A stretch of DNA of 22,228 nucleotides from JBDHBD01 sp039586095 (GCA_039586095.1 JBDHLB010000060.1:1-22228); one strand, 5' to 3'. Positions 7,840 through 14,216 are shown, counted from the stretch's first letter. The notes: generated by a model not told the origin, from the sequence alone. Made by a program: numbers and translations.

Positions 7840-8253
7840 ATGAGCTCCAAGACGTTGATTGCGGCAGCGGCCGGCTTCGTCGTGCTGTTTCTGCTTTCAT
7901 TCCTGTTCTACGGCTGGTTGCTGATGGACTTCTTCACGGCGAATGCGGGCAGCGTCGCCGGGGCGATGAAGGAGTCGCCCGACTGGCCATGGGTCGTCAT
8001 CGGTGAGTTCCTCGGGGCGTTGACGCTCGCGGTGATCCTCGGGTGGGCAGGTGTCCACACCATCGGGGCGGGAATCCAGAAGGGCGCGGTCTTCGGTTTC
8101 CTCGTCGCCCTCGCCGTCGGGTTCGTCTGGCTGGGAACCGCGAATATCTCGACCCTCGCCTCGACCCTCGTGGATTCCCTGGTCACTGCCATTCGCTACG
8201 GCGCGGCGGGAGCGGTGGTGGGCATGCTCCTCGGGAGGGGCTCGACCGTGTGA
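7840..8253 (+). CDS. Small four-helix integral membrane protein, 137 aa (DUF1761-like)
   Basis: Four hydrophobic segments are visible: about 5-27 ('AAAAGFVVLFLLSFLFYGWL'), 53-73, 82-100 and 112-132. The 'FLFYGWLLMDFF' stretch in helix 1 and the 'MKESPDWPWVVIGEF' loop before helix 2 resemble small DUF1761-type and related membrane proteins of unknown function. The ATG at 7840 is chosen because AAGGAGAGGG lies just upstream; an in-frame start at 7807 would precede that site. The gene is the last intact one before the first tRNA-fragment repeat, which starts 45 bp after its stop. Membrane location is confident; the family link is tentative and the function unknown. Confidence 0.8.
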   Translation: MSSKTLIAAAAGFVVLFLLSFLFYGWLLMDFFTANAGSVAGAMKESPDWPWVVIGEFLGALTLAVILGWAGVHTIGAGIQKGAVFGFLVALAVGFVWLGTANISTLASTLVDSLVTAIRYGAAGAVVGMLLGRGSTV

Positions 8254-8298
8254 CGAGGGCGACCGAAATGCGACGCGGGGCGTGCGTGAAGAACTGGT

Positions 8299-8470
8299 CT
8301 CCCCAAATCGGAAACGATGAGGACGCCCGAAACACCGCGTGGTTATAACCTTTTGTCGTTTCCGGCCCTTCCCGCTAGGGGCTTTGCAAGCAGGAGGTCT
8401 TCGGTTCGAATCCGATCGGCTCCATACGAGCCTTGCAGCGCTTGGCGTAGTAAGGCTTCCGGCGTTTCTG
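8299..8470 (+). repeat. Structured repeat, copy A, containing a tRNA-Ala 3' fragment
   Basis: This 172-bp segment aligns with 10228-10404. By eye about 106 of the first 127 positions match, with a single 1-nt indel. It has three parts. The left flank (8299-8380) forms a hairpin, 8308-8318 with 8355-8365, whose core is GGAAACGA/TCGTTTCC, and contains an internal palindrome GGTTATAACC (8341-8350). The middle is 45 nt of tRNA-Ala. The right flank can form a second stem, GCCTT/AAGGC (8430-8434 and 8452-8456). No open frame across it shows codon-like conservation between the copies. Confidence 0.8.
8381..8425 (+). other. tRNA-Ala 3' fragment (attachment-site-like), copy A
   Basis: The sequence matches tRNA-Ala positions 2514-2558 at 44 of 45 bases, from the anticodon stem-loop to one base past the discriminator. 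The 5' half of the tRNA is absent and replaced by unrelated sequence. The one change (G to T at 8400) breaks the first T-stem pair, so the fragment is not a functional tRNA. A breakpoint inside the anticodon stem-loop is typical of tyrosine-integrase attachment sites. Confidence 0.85.
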
Positions 8471-8479
8471 GCCCGGAGC

Positions 8480-8517
8480 GGGTGGGAAGAGTATTGGGGA
8501 GAGTTCTCACCCCACCC
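8480..8517 (-). terminator. Candidate terminator after the TTHB210-like lipoprotein
   Basis: A 7-bp inverted repeat, GGGTGGG/CCCACCC (8480-8486 and 8511-8517), lies about 70 nt beyond the stop of the minus-strand lipoprotein gene. It has a 24-nt loop and no T-run, so support is weak. Confidence 0.25.
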
Positions 8518-8586
8518 TGCGCGCAGTCGTAGTTCCACTTCCACACCCGCAGGATCACTGTCCGCGTCGAGACGCCGGTCGCAACC

Positions 8587-9369
8587 CTAGTCCGACGGAA
8601 AACCCGAAAACGCAAACTGGTATTCCGACATCGACTCGTCATACCGAGCCTCGAATTGCGTCGGAAGCGTAACGCCGGGATCGACCCCGGGGATCACCGG
8701 GAACTCCAATGGAAAGGTCTCCTGCCGGAGCAGCAGCTCCCGCGTGATCATGGGCTCGAAAAAGATCGGCTTTCCAGCGTAGTACCCCACCACAAGCGTC
8801 CCGCTGAACGGTTGTTCGCCTGCCAATTCCGACTCCAGAAGCGCATGCATGCCCATCTTTTCAACGCACAAACCGACGAGGTTGCCTACCCCGGGGACTT
8901 CGACGTCCGGAAGGTCGTAGCCGACCGGCAATTCCGTCGGCTTGGACAGGTCGCTGCAATCCATCGCGTCTCCCTCTACGCGAGGTATCACGTAAAAGTG
9001 AAAGTCGAAGTGAGGCAACAGATATGGACCCGGCGGGTGGCCGTGCGCTTCCCAATTGATCTTCACGTAGTGAATCCCCAAGCGCTCCTGCGCCACTTCC
9101 GGCAAGGGGATGTTGGCCACGTCCGGCGGCGGCCAGACCATTTCTTGCTCTGCTGGCGCGTTCTCGACCGACGCCAGAGGGATCCTTGCCCCCACCTCCA
9201 CGACCCGCTCACCCTCGAGTATGGCCCATGTGCAAATGTCGGCACCATAGACATCCTCGCACGGTCCGTCGACGACTGTCACATTTGGAGCAGGCTCACC
9301 GCACGCGTTGCCGAAGGTGAGCACACCGAGCAACAGAATGAGCCGTCGTGACAAAGCTGAGAGATTCAC
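8587..9369 (-). CDS. TTHB210-like (DUF5602-type) lipoprotein, 260 aa
   Basis: The N-terminus 'LSRRLILLLGVLTFGNAC' is a lipoprotein-type signal with a non-canonical lipobox (GNAC), placing the mature protein in the cell envelope. The motif 'PHFDFHFYVI' followed by a later 'EKMGMHALL' is the His-rich core I associate with TTHB210-like proteins, whose biochemical role is not established. The GTG at 9369 is chosen because AGGAGG lies 5 nt before it; a GTG at 9375 falls inside that site. It is the second gene of a probable two-gene unit with the ABM/NIPSNAP-like gene 69 bp upstream, and both use GTG starts with strong ribosome sites. Secretion is well supported; the family link is moderate. Confidence 0.75.
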   Translation of the reverse strand: MNLSALSRRLILLLGVLTFGNACGEPAPNVTVVDGPCEDVYGADICTWAILEGERVVEVGARIPLASVENAPAEQEMVWPPPDVANIPLPEVAQERLGIHYVKINWEAHGHPPGPYLLPHFDFHFYVIPRVEGDAMDCSDLSKPTELPVGYDLPDVEVPGVGNLVGLCVEKMGMHALLESELAGEQPFSGTLVVGYYAGKPIFFEPMITRELLLRQETFPLEFPVIPGVDPGVTLPTQFEARYDESMSEYQFAFSGFPSD

Positions 9370-9438
9370 CGTCACCTCCTTGTATCGTGCAAGCTCAGCG
9401 AGTCTGGGTCAGGCCGGGGTCCTGCCAGAAGGACTCGG

Positions 9439-9747
9439 CTAGCTCTCTACCTTGTAGATCTCGCGTTGTCCCTCGACGATCAGCTCGTGGTAACCGGACA
9501 TGGCGGATTTGGCGGCTTCCGATCCAAATACCTGGGACTCCAGCTCCTGCGCCTCTTCCAGCTCCTCGTACTCTCGCTCGAGCACGAGAGTCCAAAACGG
9601 GGCTCCCGCGTAGTCAGTGTGGAGGCGGAAGGGTTCAAGCCCCATGTCCCCCATGAGCCCATTGACGGTCTTGAACTTTTCTGCAAGCTCACGAACCTTG
9701 CCGGGCTTGCACAGCTGCAGGGTTCCTCCACCGCGGGCCGGTGTCAC
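9439..9747 (-). CDS. ABM/NIPSNAP-like dimeric alpha/beta-barrel protein, 102 aa
   Basis: The order of elements fits a dimeric alpha/beta barrel: a strand 'GGGTLQLCKP', a helix 'GKVRELAEKFKTVNGLMGDM', strands 'LEPFRLHTDY' and 'FWTLVLEREYEEL', then a helix and a final strand 'GQREIYKVES'. The length matches ABM and NIPSNAP domains. I place the start at the GTG at 9747 because AGGAGGGA lies just before it. The frame is open further upstream, to 10212, but that part is the remnant of a different gene. It is followed by the TTHB210-like lipoprotein gene on the same strand. No catalytic residue can be assigned, and the protein has no signal peptide from this start. Confidence 0.65.
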   Translation of the reverse strand: MTPARGGGTLQLCKPGKVRELAEKFKTVNGLMGDMGLEPFRLHTDYAGAPFWTLVLEREYEELEEAQELESQVFGSEAAKSAMSGYHELIVEGQREIYKVES

Positions 9748-9996
9748 CGTTCCCTCCTGCACCAGTGTGAGTGTGGGGGGGAGGTCGATCTCAGCAGTCG
9801 CGGTATACGTCGTGGCCGCGCCGAGGGAATAAGGTACATTCCCTAACCCGGGGGGATCATCGGCACAAGTTTCATCCGGGACCCTGTGACGCCATTCGGG
9901 CACTCGAAGAAGCTGGATTGGCCTGCTGGGGACGTACTTGGCTGTAACGGCGTCACTTGTGACAAGATTCACAAGCGCCCCGCTGCCAGACTGGCT

Positions 9997-10191
9997 GAAG
10001 CTCGAGGCATCCCGCGTATCACCTTTGCCGTGGTACTGCGCTCCCTCGGGATAAGCACAGACCGGCCTTGATCCGGCTGGCTGCAGGTTCTCGTCGAGCC
10101 AATGCGCGACGATCTGGCCCGGCGCATCACCCGATTCTACCCAGGTGTCGATTTCTTCCAGGGAATTGACCCAAAAAGGTCCTGGCCCACC
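9997..10191 (-). pseudogene. C-terminal remnant of a tannase/feruloyl esterase gene
   Basis: On the minus strand about 65 codons read as the C-terminal end of a tannase/feruloyl esterase: a 'GGPGP' turn, 'DTWVESGDAPGQIVAHWLDE' (family pattern WVE.G.AP..I.A), then 'RPVCAYPEGAQYHGKGDT' (family RPLCPYP..A.Y.G.G), ending near 'DASSF'. A full gene would have over 400 further residues upstream. Here there is no start codon, a TGA lies eight codons before the GGPGP turn (10213-10215), and homology ends about 35 bp from the edge of repeat copy B. Downstream the frame has lost its stop and runs into the ABM/NIPSNAP-like gene. The family call rests on motif memory. Confidence 0.7.
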
Positions 10192-10227
10192 GATCGTTGT
10201 GCACGAAATACGTCATGATCCCGATTT

Positions 10228-10404
10228 CTCCCCAAATCAGATACGACAGAGGACGCCCGAAACATCACGTGAATACTACATTTCGTCGTATCCGACCCTC
10301 ACCCGTAGACGCTTTGCAGGCAGGAGGTCGTCGGTTCGAATCCGATCGGCTCCATGCCCGGGAGGCTTTGCAGCGCATGGCGTTGTGAGGCTTCCGGTAT
10401 TTCG
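10228..10404 (+). repeat. Structured repeat, copy B, containing a tRNA-Ala 3' fragment
   Basis: This is the partner of the repeat at 8299-8470. Its hairpin is GATACGAC (10240-10247) with GTCGTATC (10285-10292), extendable to 10237/10295 with one mismatch. Compared with copy A, the A-T pair 8313/8360 becomes T-A (10242/10290), the T.G pair 8318/8355 becomes C-G, and T.G 8308/8365 becomes T-A. The right flank (GCAGCGC, TGGCGT, AGGCTTCCGG) is also shared and can form GCTTT/GAGGC with two wobbles (10365-10369 and 10387-10391). Confidence 0.8.
10311..10355 (+). other. tRNA-Ala 3' fragment (attachment-site-like), copy B
   Basis: The fragment matches tRNA-Ala 2514-2558 at 44 of 45 bases; the change is A to G at 10319 in the anticodon loop. 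The T arm and 3' acceptor strand are intact, but there is no 5' half, so it cannot be a tRNA gene. The match runs a few bases beyond the discriminator. Confidence 0.85.
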
Positions 10405-10680
10405 CAGCCTCCGCGGACGGGTCGGCCCACACGGCCTTTCAAGGGACGGGCGTCCAGACCACGAACAGATCTCCATCGCCCAGTACGTTCGTCTGATGTC
10501 CTGGTCCTGCAGTATCGGCGACGAGAAGGTATGTCAGCGTATCGGGCTCCTAAGCGGCAAGGGGCGCCGCCACCGCATATCGGGCGATGGACGACAGCTA
10601 CGAACGCTGGGCGGTTCGCAGGGGGACATCAAGCGAACGCTTCCCTGGCGCCACTGACGCGCCAGGGCGCCGAGCGGCAC
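10405..10680. other. Intergenic stretch with a possible short coding remnant
   Basis: No intact gene is seen. On the minus strand a 35-codon frame ending at a TGA (10439-10441) reads like a protein end ('YLLVADTAGPGH' followed by 'GDGDLFVVWTPVP'), but it is preceded by a stop at about 10550 and lacks a start. It may be the decayed 3' end of another gene lost at the accessory boundary. Its family is not recognised. Confidence 0.3.
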
Positions 10681-11202
10681 TCAGCGATCGATCGGATAAT
10701 GGTCCGCATCGCCGAACCGGATCCACCACTCGCCGTCTCGCCGTTGCCAGACCAGGGTGGTCGGGCCTCGGTTCCGGATCAGCTCGCCGGACCGAGTCAC
10801 GATCGAGTCGCGAAAGATGAACGACGAAACGGCGGCATCGGGACCCAGCGGGATGATCCGCAGGTCGGACCACGTCGTATGGAAGGTCTCGACACCCGCC
10901 ATGAAGGTCCGTGAGCCTTCCGCGACCTCGTCGAAGCCGACGCGCTGCCCGTCGACCAGCATCTCGAACTCCGGCCACAGCAGGGCGATCACCTGTTCGG
11001 CGCTTCTCGCGGTATCTGCCCTGTGGAAGGCCCACACCCCGGCCTCCACCTGCGAACGCACAGACTCCTCGTCGTACTGCGCCCCGGTCCCCGGATCGGC
11101 CTCGGGGCCGGCGCACGCCTGGAGCACGCACCAAGCCACCGCAGCGAAGATGCCCGCGCGCGCAGCTCGGGCCAGCGGCCGTGATCGGAGCATTGAGTCC
11201 AT
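10681..11202 (-). CDS. NTF2/SnoaL-like (DUF4440-type) lipoprotein, 173 aa
   Basis: A lipoprotein signal ends in the lipobox LQAC (Cys30). The mature part fits an NTF2-like cone fold: an N-terminal helix 'VRSQVEAGVWAFHRADT', 'EQVIALLWPEFEMLVDGQRV', a middle 'RTFMAGVETFHTTWSDLRII' and the closing strands 'PTTLVWQRRDGEWWIRFGDA'. This superfamily includes enzymes and binding proteins, and no catalytic set is obvious here. It is the last gene of a minus-strand operon, 48 bp after the cytochrome gene. A similar lipoprotein is encoded at 14217-14702 on the other side of the operon. The envelope location is confident; the function is unknown. Confidence 0.75.
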   Translation of the reverse strand: MDSMLRSRPLARAARAGIFAAVAWCVLQACAGPEADPGTGAQYDEESVRSQVEAGVWAFHRADTARSAEQVIALLWPEFEMLVDGQRVGFDEVAEGSRTFMAGVETFHTTWSDLRIIPLGPDAAVSSFIFRDSIVTRSGELIRNRGPTTLVWQRRDGEWWIRFGDADHYPIDR

Positions 11203-11250
11203 CTCTACCCGTGATAACCGGGTGTCGACAGAACCCGAGGGGACTGACGG

Positions 11251-11694
11251 CTAAGGTTCGGCCGAACGGAGCAGCGCTATCGAAATATACCAGGGCTGCG
11301 GGAAACCGTTCGGAGGCGAGACCCCGTGGGGCATGGGTACCGCCCCAGCGTCGTGAGCCGGGCTTTCCCCGTCCACTCGGGGTTCCGCGTCCGCGACCGG
11401 AGCAGGTACAGGATCCCGCCCCGCCGTACTCTCTCCGACGTTCGTCGATTGCAGAAAGGCGAGTATCTCCTCCGCCGTCGAGCGGGTCAGGTTCGCACGC
11501 GCCCGCATGTGGGCCATGATGGTGACCCACTCGCGGTCAGTCCGCTCGGCCGCGGGACGAAAGTTGTGGCAGCGGCCGCAGTTCTGCGACCAGAGGCGGA
11601 CGCCTTCGGCACCCATCTGCTGGGCGGCCGTGGCCGTCGGCAGGAGAAGCAGGGCGACCCCCATTCCCGCAATGAGATTCCAGCGCTTCCTCAT
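11251..11694 (-). CDS. Secreted mono-haem cytochrome c, 147 aa
   Basis: A Sec signal peptide (about 1-24, ending ATAAQ) precedes a single haem-attachment motif CGRCH at residues 39-43. The following helices, 'REWVTIMAHMRARANLT' and 'STAEEILAFLQST', are typical of class I cytochromes, and Met60 or Met63 could be the sixth haem ligand. After residue 85 comes a Pro/Ala-rich tail of about 60 residues that is not part of a cytochrome fold. It could be a linker or a docking segment. Translation is probably coupled within the operon: 20 bp separate it from the porin gene, and an AAGGAGAGGG site precedes the ATG. The likely role is periplasmic electron transfer with the neighbouring envelope proteins. 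Confidence 0.85.
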   Translation of the reverse strand: MRKRWNLIAGMGVALLLLPTATAAQQMGAEGVRLWSQNCGRCHNFRPAAERTDREWVTIMAHMRARANLTRSTAEEILAFLQSTNVGESTAGRDPVPAPVADAEPRVDGESPAHDAGAVPMPHGVSPPNGFPQPWYISIALLRSAEP

Positions 11695-11714
11695 GGTTCC
11701 CTCTCCTTAGCGTT

Positions 11715-12893
11715 CTAGAAGCCGTAGGCCCACTGTAGTATCAGCCGCTCCGCCCCATCCAGATCGACCTCGAAGGCGAGCTTCACCGGCACCGAAGGTC
11801 TGAGCCAGTAGTTGAGTCCGAAGGCCAGCTGGCGACGTTCATCCCGGGCGACCTCGCCTTCGACCTTCGTCTCCATGAGGTGTGACCAGCGCACGACGGG
11901 CTCGAAATCGCCGACCCGTCGCGACGCTTGAAGGTAGTAGGCCGGGGTGCGAGCCGTCGGAAACTCCGCATCCTGCTCGAACTCCTGCCACAGGATCGCT
12001 CCCTCCCCTCGAAGCTCGAACTTCCCCCGACGCCATTCGGCCGACAGGTTCGCCCCGACCACATCGAGGTAGTCGTCCGCGTCGTACATGGCGTGAAACC
12101 CCGAAAGGTACGCCTCGAAGCCGCCCCCCCGGATCACACCGAGGCGCGCGCCCAGCATCTTGCTGTCGTTGTTGTCGGAGAAGTTCGTTCCGAAGGCGAG
12201 ACCCGGAATCTCGAAGTCGTGTTCGTCCGGTTGGGCCGCAGAGGCGCTCGCGGAGAGGCCCCGCACCGAGTGCGCGTGACCGTCACCGTCTCCCTCTTCG
12301 CCGTCTCCCTCGTCATGCTCGGCCTCCCGCGGTCCCTGGGTCACGTAGACCGAGAGGTCCAAGCTCCACAGGTCGTCGAGTGGCAGAGAGTATCGTCCCA
12401 TGAGACCGACGTCGGAGAGGATGGGCGTCAGGGCGCCCTCCGCCACGCCCCCGTGCCCGTGGCCGTACAGCAGCGGCGGCCTGGGAAGCTTGTTGATCCA
12501 ACTCGGATGCAGCCGCTCGCTGAACACTCCGAACGGGAGCAGGAACTTACCCGCGGTCAACACGATGCGGTCGAACCCTAGATAATTGATCTGTGCATAT
12601 TCCAGAGTCGTCTTCGTGCTCCCGTCCTCCAGCTCGAACTCGAGCTCGGTTTCGAAGAGGAGAGCGCTACCCATGTTGTAGAGAAGGATGGGGCTCACCG
12701 CGGCTTGCAGGTTGCTTTGGAAGGAGTCCTCCTCGATGATCGAATTGTAGGTCGCGCTTCCATAGCCGGAGACAAGAAATCCGGCCAGGGGCGTTCGGGC
12801 AGGCTCCTCCTGCGCAGCCGCCGCTGTCACGAACGGCAGGAGTCCCATAACGGAAAGCAGGAGCCCTCGAAACGGAGTGTAGCGTCCAGACAT
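11715..12893 (-). CDS. Porin-like outer-membrane beta-barrel protein with acidic/His loop, 392 aa
   Basis: A signal peptide (about 1-28, AAAAQ) is followed by repeated amphipathic strands such as 'LLFETELEFELEDGSTK', 'RIVLTAGKFLLPFGVFSERL' and 'FELRGEGAILWQEFEQ'. The last strand, 'AERLILQWAYGF', ends in Phe, as expected for barrel insertion. 'TAGKFLLPFG' resembles phosphate-selective-porin-like and related barrels. Around residues 193-211 there is a loop rich in Asp, Glu, Gly and His ('EHDEGDGEEGDGDGHAH'), and a 'YGHGHGG' stretch precedes it, so metal binding is plausible. The start has GGAGGA upstream. It is the second gene of the operon, 23 bp from the YtkA-like lipoprotein gene. The barrel is confident; the substrate is not. 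Confidence 0.82.
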   Translation of the reverse strand: MSGRYTPFRGLLLSVMGLLPFVTAAAAQEEPARTPLAGFLVSGYGSATYNSIIEEDSFQSNLQAAVSPILLYNMGSALLFETELEFELEDGSTKTTLEYAQINYLGFDRIVLTAGKFLLPFGVFSERLHPSWINKLPRPPLLYGHGHGGVAEGALTPILSDVGLMGRYSLPLDDLWSLDLSVYVTQGPREAEHDEGDGEEGDGDGHAHSVRGLSASASAAQPDEHDFEIPGLAFGTNFSDNNDSKMLGARLGVIRGGGFEAYLSGFHAMYDADDYLDVVGANLSAEWRRGKFELRGEGAILWQEFEQDAEFPTARTPAYYLQASRRVGDFEPVVRWSHLMETKVEGEVARDERRQLAFGLNYWLRPSVPVKLAFEVDLDGAERLILQWAYGF

Positions 12894-12916
12894 GGTGTCT
12901 TCCTCCGGCTCGGGTT

Positions 12917-13681
12917 TCAGTGGGCGTGCACGATGTGCATGGTGAAGGCCGCCTCGGCCGGCTGACCGTTGGCGCCGGTGAACTGAATCCCCACCTGGCA
13001 GGCGCCCGGAGTCAGAAACTCATGATCGGCCTCGTATTCACCCGCCTCGTGCTCGTGCGCCGAGTAGTGGAAGACCGAACCGTCCTCTTCCACGAGGTGG
13101 ACCGCCACATCCAGTCCGGCGATCGGAGGTCGAACTCCGTTGGCGTCGCGTTCCTGCTCCATCACCCATACGCGAGTCGTCGCCGGATCTCCCTCGTGAA
13201 TGTGACCGGGGAAGGTCTCAAACTCGACACGATAGCCGCCGGCCTCCGCGTGAGCGCGGGCCACCCCAAGCGGCTCGGCGACCTCGTGGAGGACCACCAG
13301 TTCGGTGTCTTCCGGCCTCTGTCCGGCGACTCGGAGCTGGTAGCTGCCGCTCGAACTGAACATGTAGGTACCGACGTACTGATCGCCGGCAAGCTCCAGG
13401 GCCGTACCTCGCCACGTGTCGCTGCCCTCGGCGAGCCGCTGGACCTCGAGCGACACGAAATCCGTGACCGGGTCGCCGTGGTGGTCGTGAACGTCGACGG
13501 TATACGTGACCTCGGTCTGGAGAATGTGGACATGCCCGGGCTCGATGGTCAGCTCGACCTCGAGTTCGTCGGAGTGCTCGAGGGCCGAAGGGTTCCCCTC
13601 GCAACCACCGAGCAGGAGAACCCCGACCGCGACTCCCAGGGCGGAAAGGGACGCCGAAGTGTGAAAATCCGAGGTAGACAT
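12917..13681 (-). CDS. His-rich lipoprotein with two FixH/YtkA-like domains, 254 aa
   Basis: The lipobox LGGC (Cys27) marks a lipoprotein. The mature part contains two similar units. Unit 1 (about 40-120) begins 'ELTIEPGHVHILQTEVTYTV', and unit 2 (about 150-248) begins 'EFETFPGHIHEGDPATTRVW'. Both share PGH.H, then a strand, a D..G.P turn and a final Gly-rich strand, which suggests an internal duplication of a YtkA/FixH-type immunoglobulin-like domain. Many His residues (for example 'VDVHDHHGD', 'HYSAHEHEAG' and the C-terminal 'HIVHAH') favour metal binding. It leads the operon; its ATG has an AGGAGGG site. Confidence 0.78.
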   Translation of the reverse strand: MSTSDFHTSASLSALGVAVGVLLLGGCEGNPSALEHSDELEVELTIEPGHVHILQTEVTYTVDVHDHHGDPVTDFVSLEVQRLAEGSDTWRGTALELAGDQYVGTYMFSSSGSYQLRVAGQRPEDTELVVLHEVAEPLGVARAHAEAGGYRVEFETFPGHIHEGDPATTRVWVMEQERDANGVRPPIAGLDVAVHLVEEDGSVFHYSAHEHEAGEYEADHEFLTPGACQVGIQFTGANGQPAEAAFTMHIVHAH

Positions 13682-14216
13682 CTTGCCCTCCTAGTGACCT
13701 GCGGCCCCCGCTCCGCCCCGGCCACGCTCTCGCGCACGGTCTCTGCAGGACGACGTGGGCCGTATGGCGGTCGCCCGCTCATCGGGGCGGCCCGTTTCCG
13801 TCCCCTTCCGGGGCAATCCGTATGCCTCGGCCATGGTAGGCCTTCAAGCTATTGTTTTACAACAGATTGCCTATCTCGTGAGTCAGTCGGGAGGAAGGTG
13901 GAATCGGGGCAAGTGCCCCACGGTCCCCGTACGGCGGGAATCACGGGTGGGGGATTTCGCCGGGCGGTCGCCAAGGCCTCGGGGGGGCTAGCGGCTGTTG
14001 TGCTTGGCGTTGGGTCGTTGCCTCCCTTGGGCCTGCGGGATCAGCTGTCTATATAACTCTCCATCTTGAGGGGTGGTTAGTGGCCCAACGGTGCCTTTGC
14101 ACCTTCACGGCGCTGCCTCTAACCTGGTGACGCCGAATGTCTCTTTGGTACTCAGACTGATTGACGCACAAAGGCCCGACTTGACTGACCTTCCTGAAAA
14201 CGGAGCGGTTCTGGGG
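13682..14216. other. Divergent intergenic region, 535 bp, no gene seen
   Basis: This region separates the minus-strand operon from the plus-strand lipoprotein gene. Near 13848-13865 there is an AT-rich spot with the near-palindrome TTGTTTTACAACA that could be an operator or part of the operon promoter. Apart from the plus-strand promoter entered separately, I see nothing specific. Confidence 0.45.
14027..14055 (+). promoter_or_regulatory. Candidate promoter for the NTF2-like lipoprotein
   Basis: A -35-like TTGGGC (14027-14032), a 17-bp spacer and a -10-like TATATA (14050-14055) stand out in GC-rich surroundings. The predicted start lies about 155 nt before the chosen start codon, leaving a long leader, or a possible GTG start at 14073. 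Confidence 0.45.

Noticed and set aside
8381..8425. Considered as part of a tmRNA
   Set aside because: The similarity is to the anticodon-to-3' half of tRNA-Ala, not to the tmRNA ends, and there is no tag-peptide reading frame or matching 5' acceptor strand nearby.
8299..8470. Repeat considered as an integron attC site
   Set aside because: The inverted arms do not contain the RYYYAAC/GTTRRRY core sites, and no integron integrase is visible.
8317..8532. Shared plus-strand peptide beginning RTPET in both repeat copies
   Set aside because: The changes between copies fall at codon positions 1, 2 and 3 about equally and include many non-conservative replacements, so DNA or RNA structure explains the conservation better.
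8343..10476. Minus-strand frames containing 'GADRIRTxDLL' at both repeats
   Set aside because: They are the reverse-strand reading of the same tRNA fragment. Differences between the copies are spread over all three codon positions, so there is no sign of coding selection.
10598..11530. Minus-strand frame of 310 codons overlapping the cytochrome and NTF2-like genes
   Set aside because: It is an overlapping alternate frame with low-complexity Arg/Gly composition; the CxxCH and NTF2-like genes in other frames explain the region.
12920..14056. Plus-strand frame of 378 codons over the YtkA-like gene
   Set aside because: The minus strand has a lipobox, a strong ribosome site and domain motifs. 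The plus frame has none and runs on into the non-coding gap.
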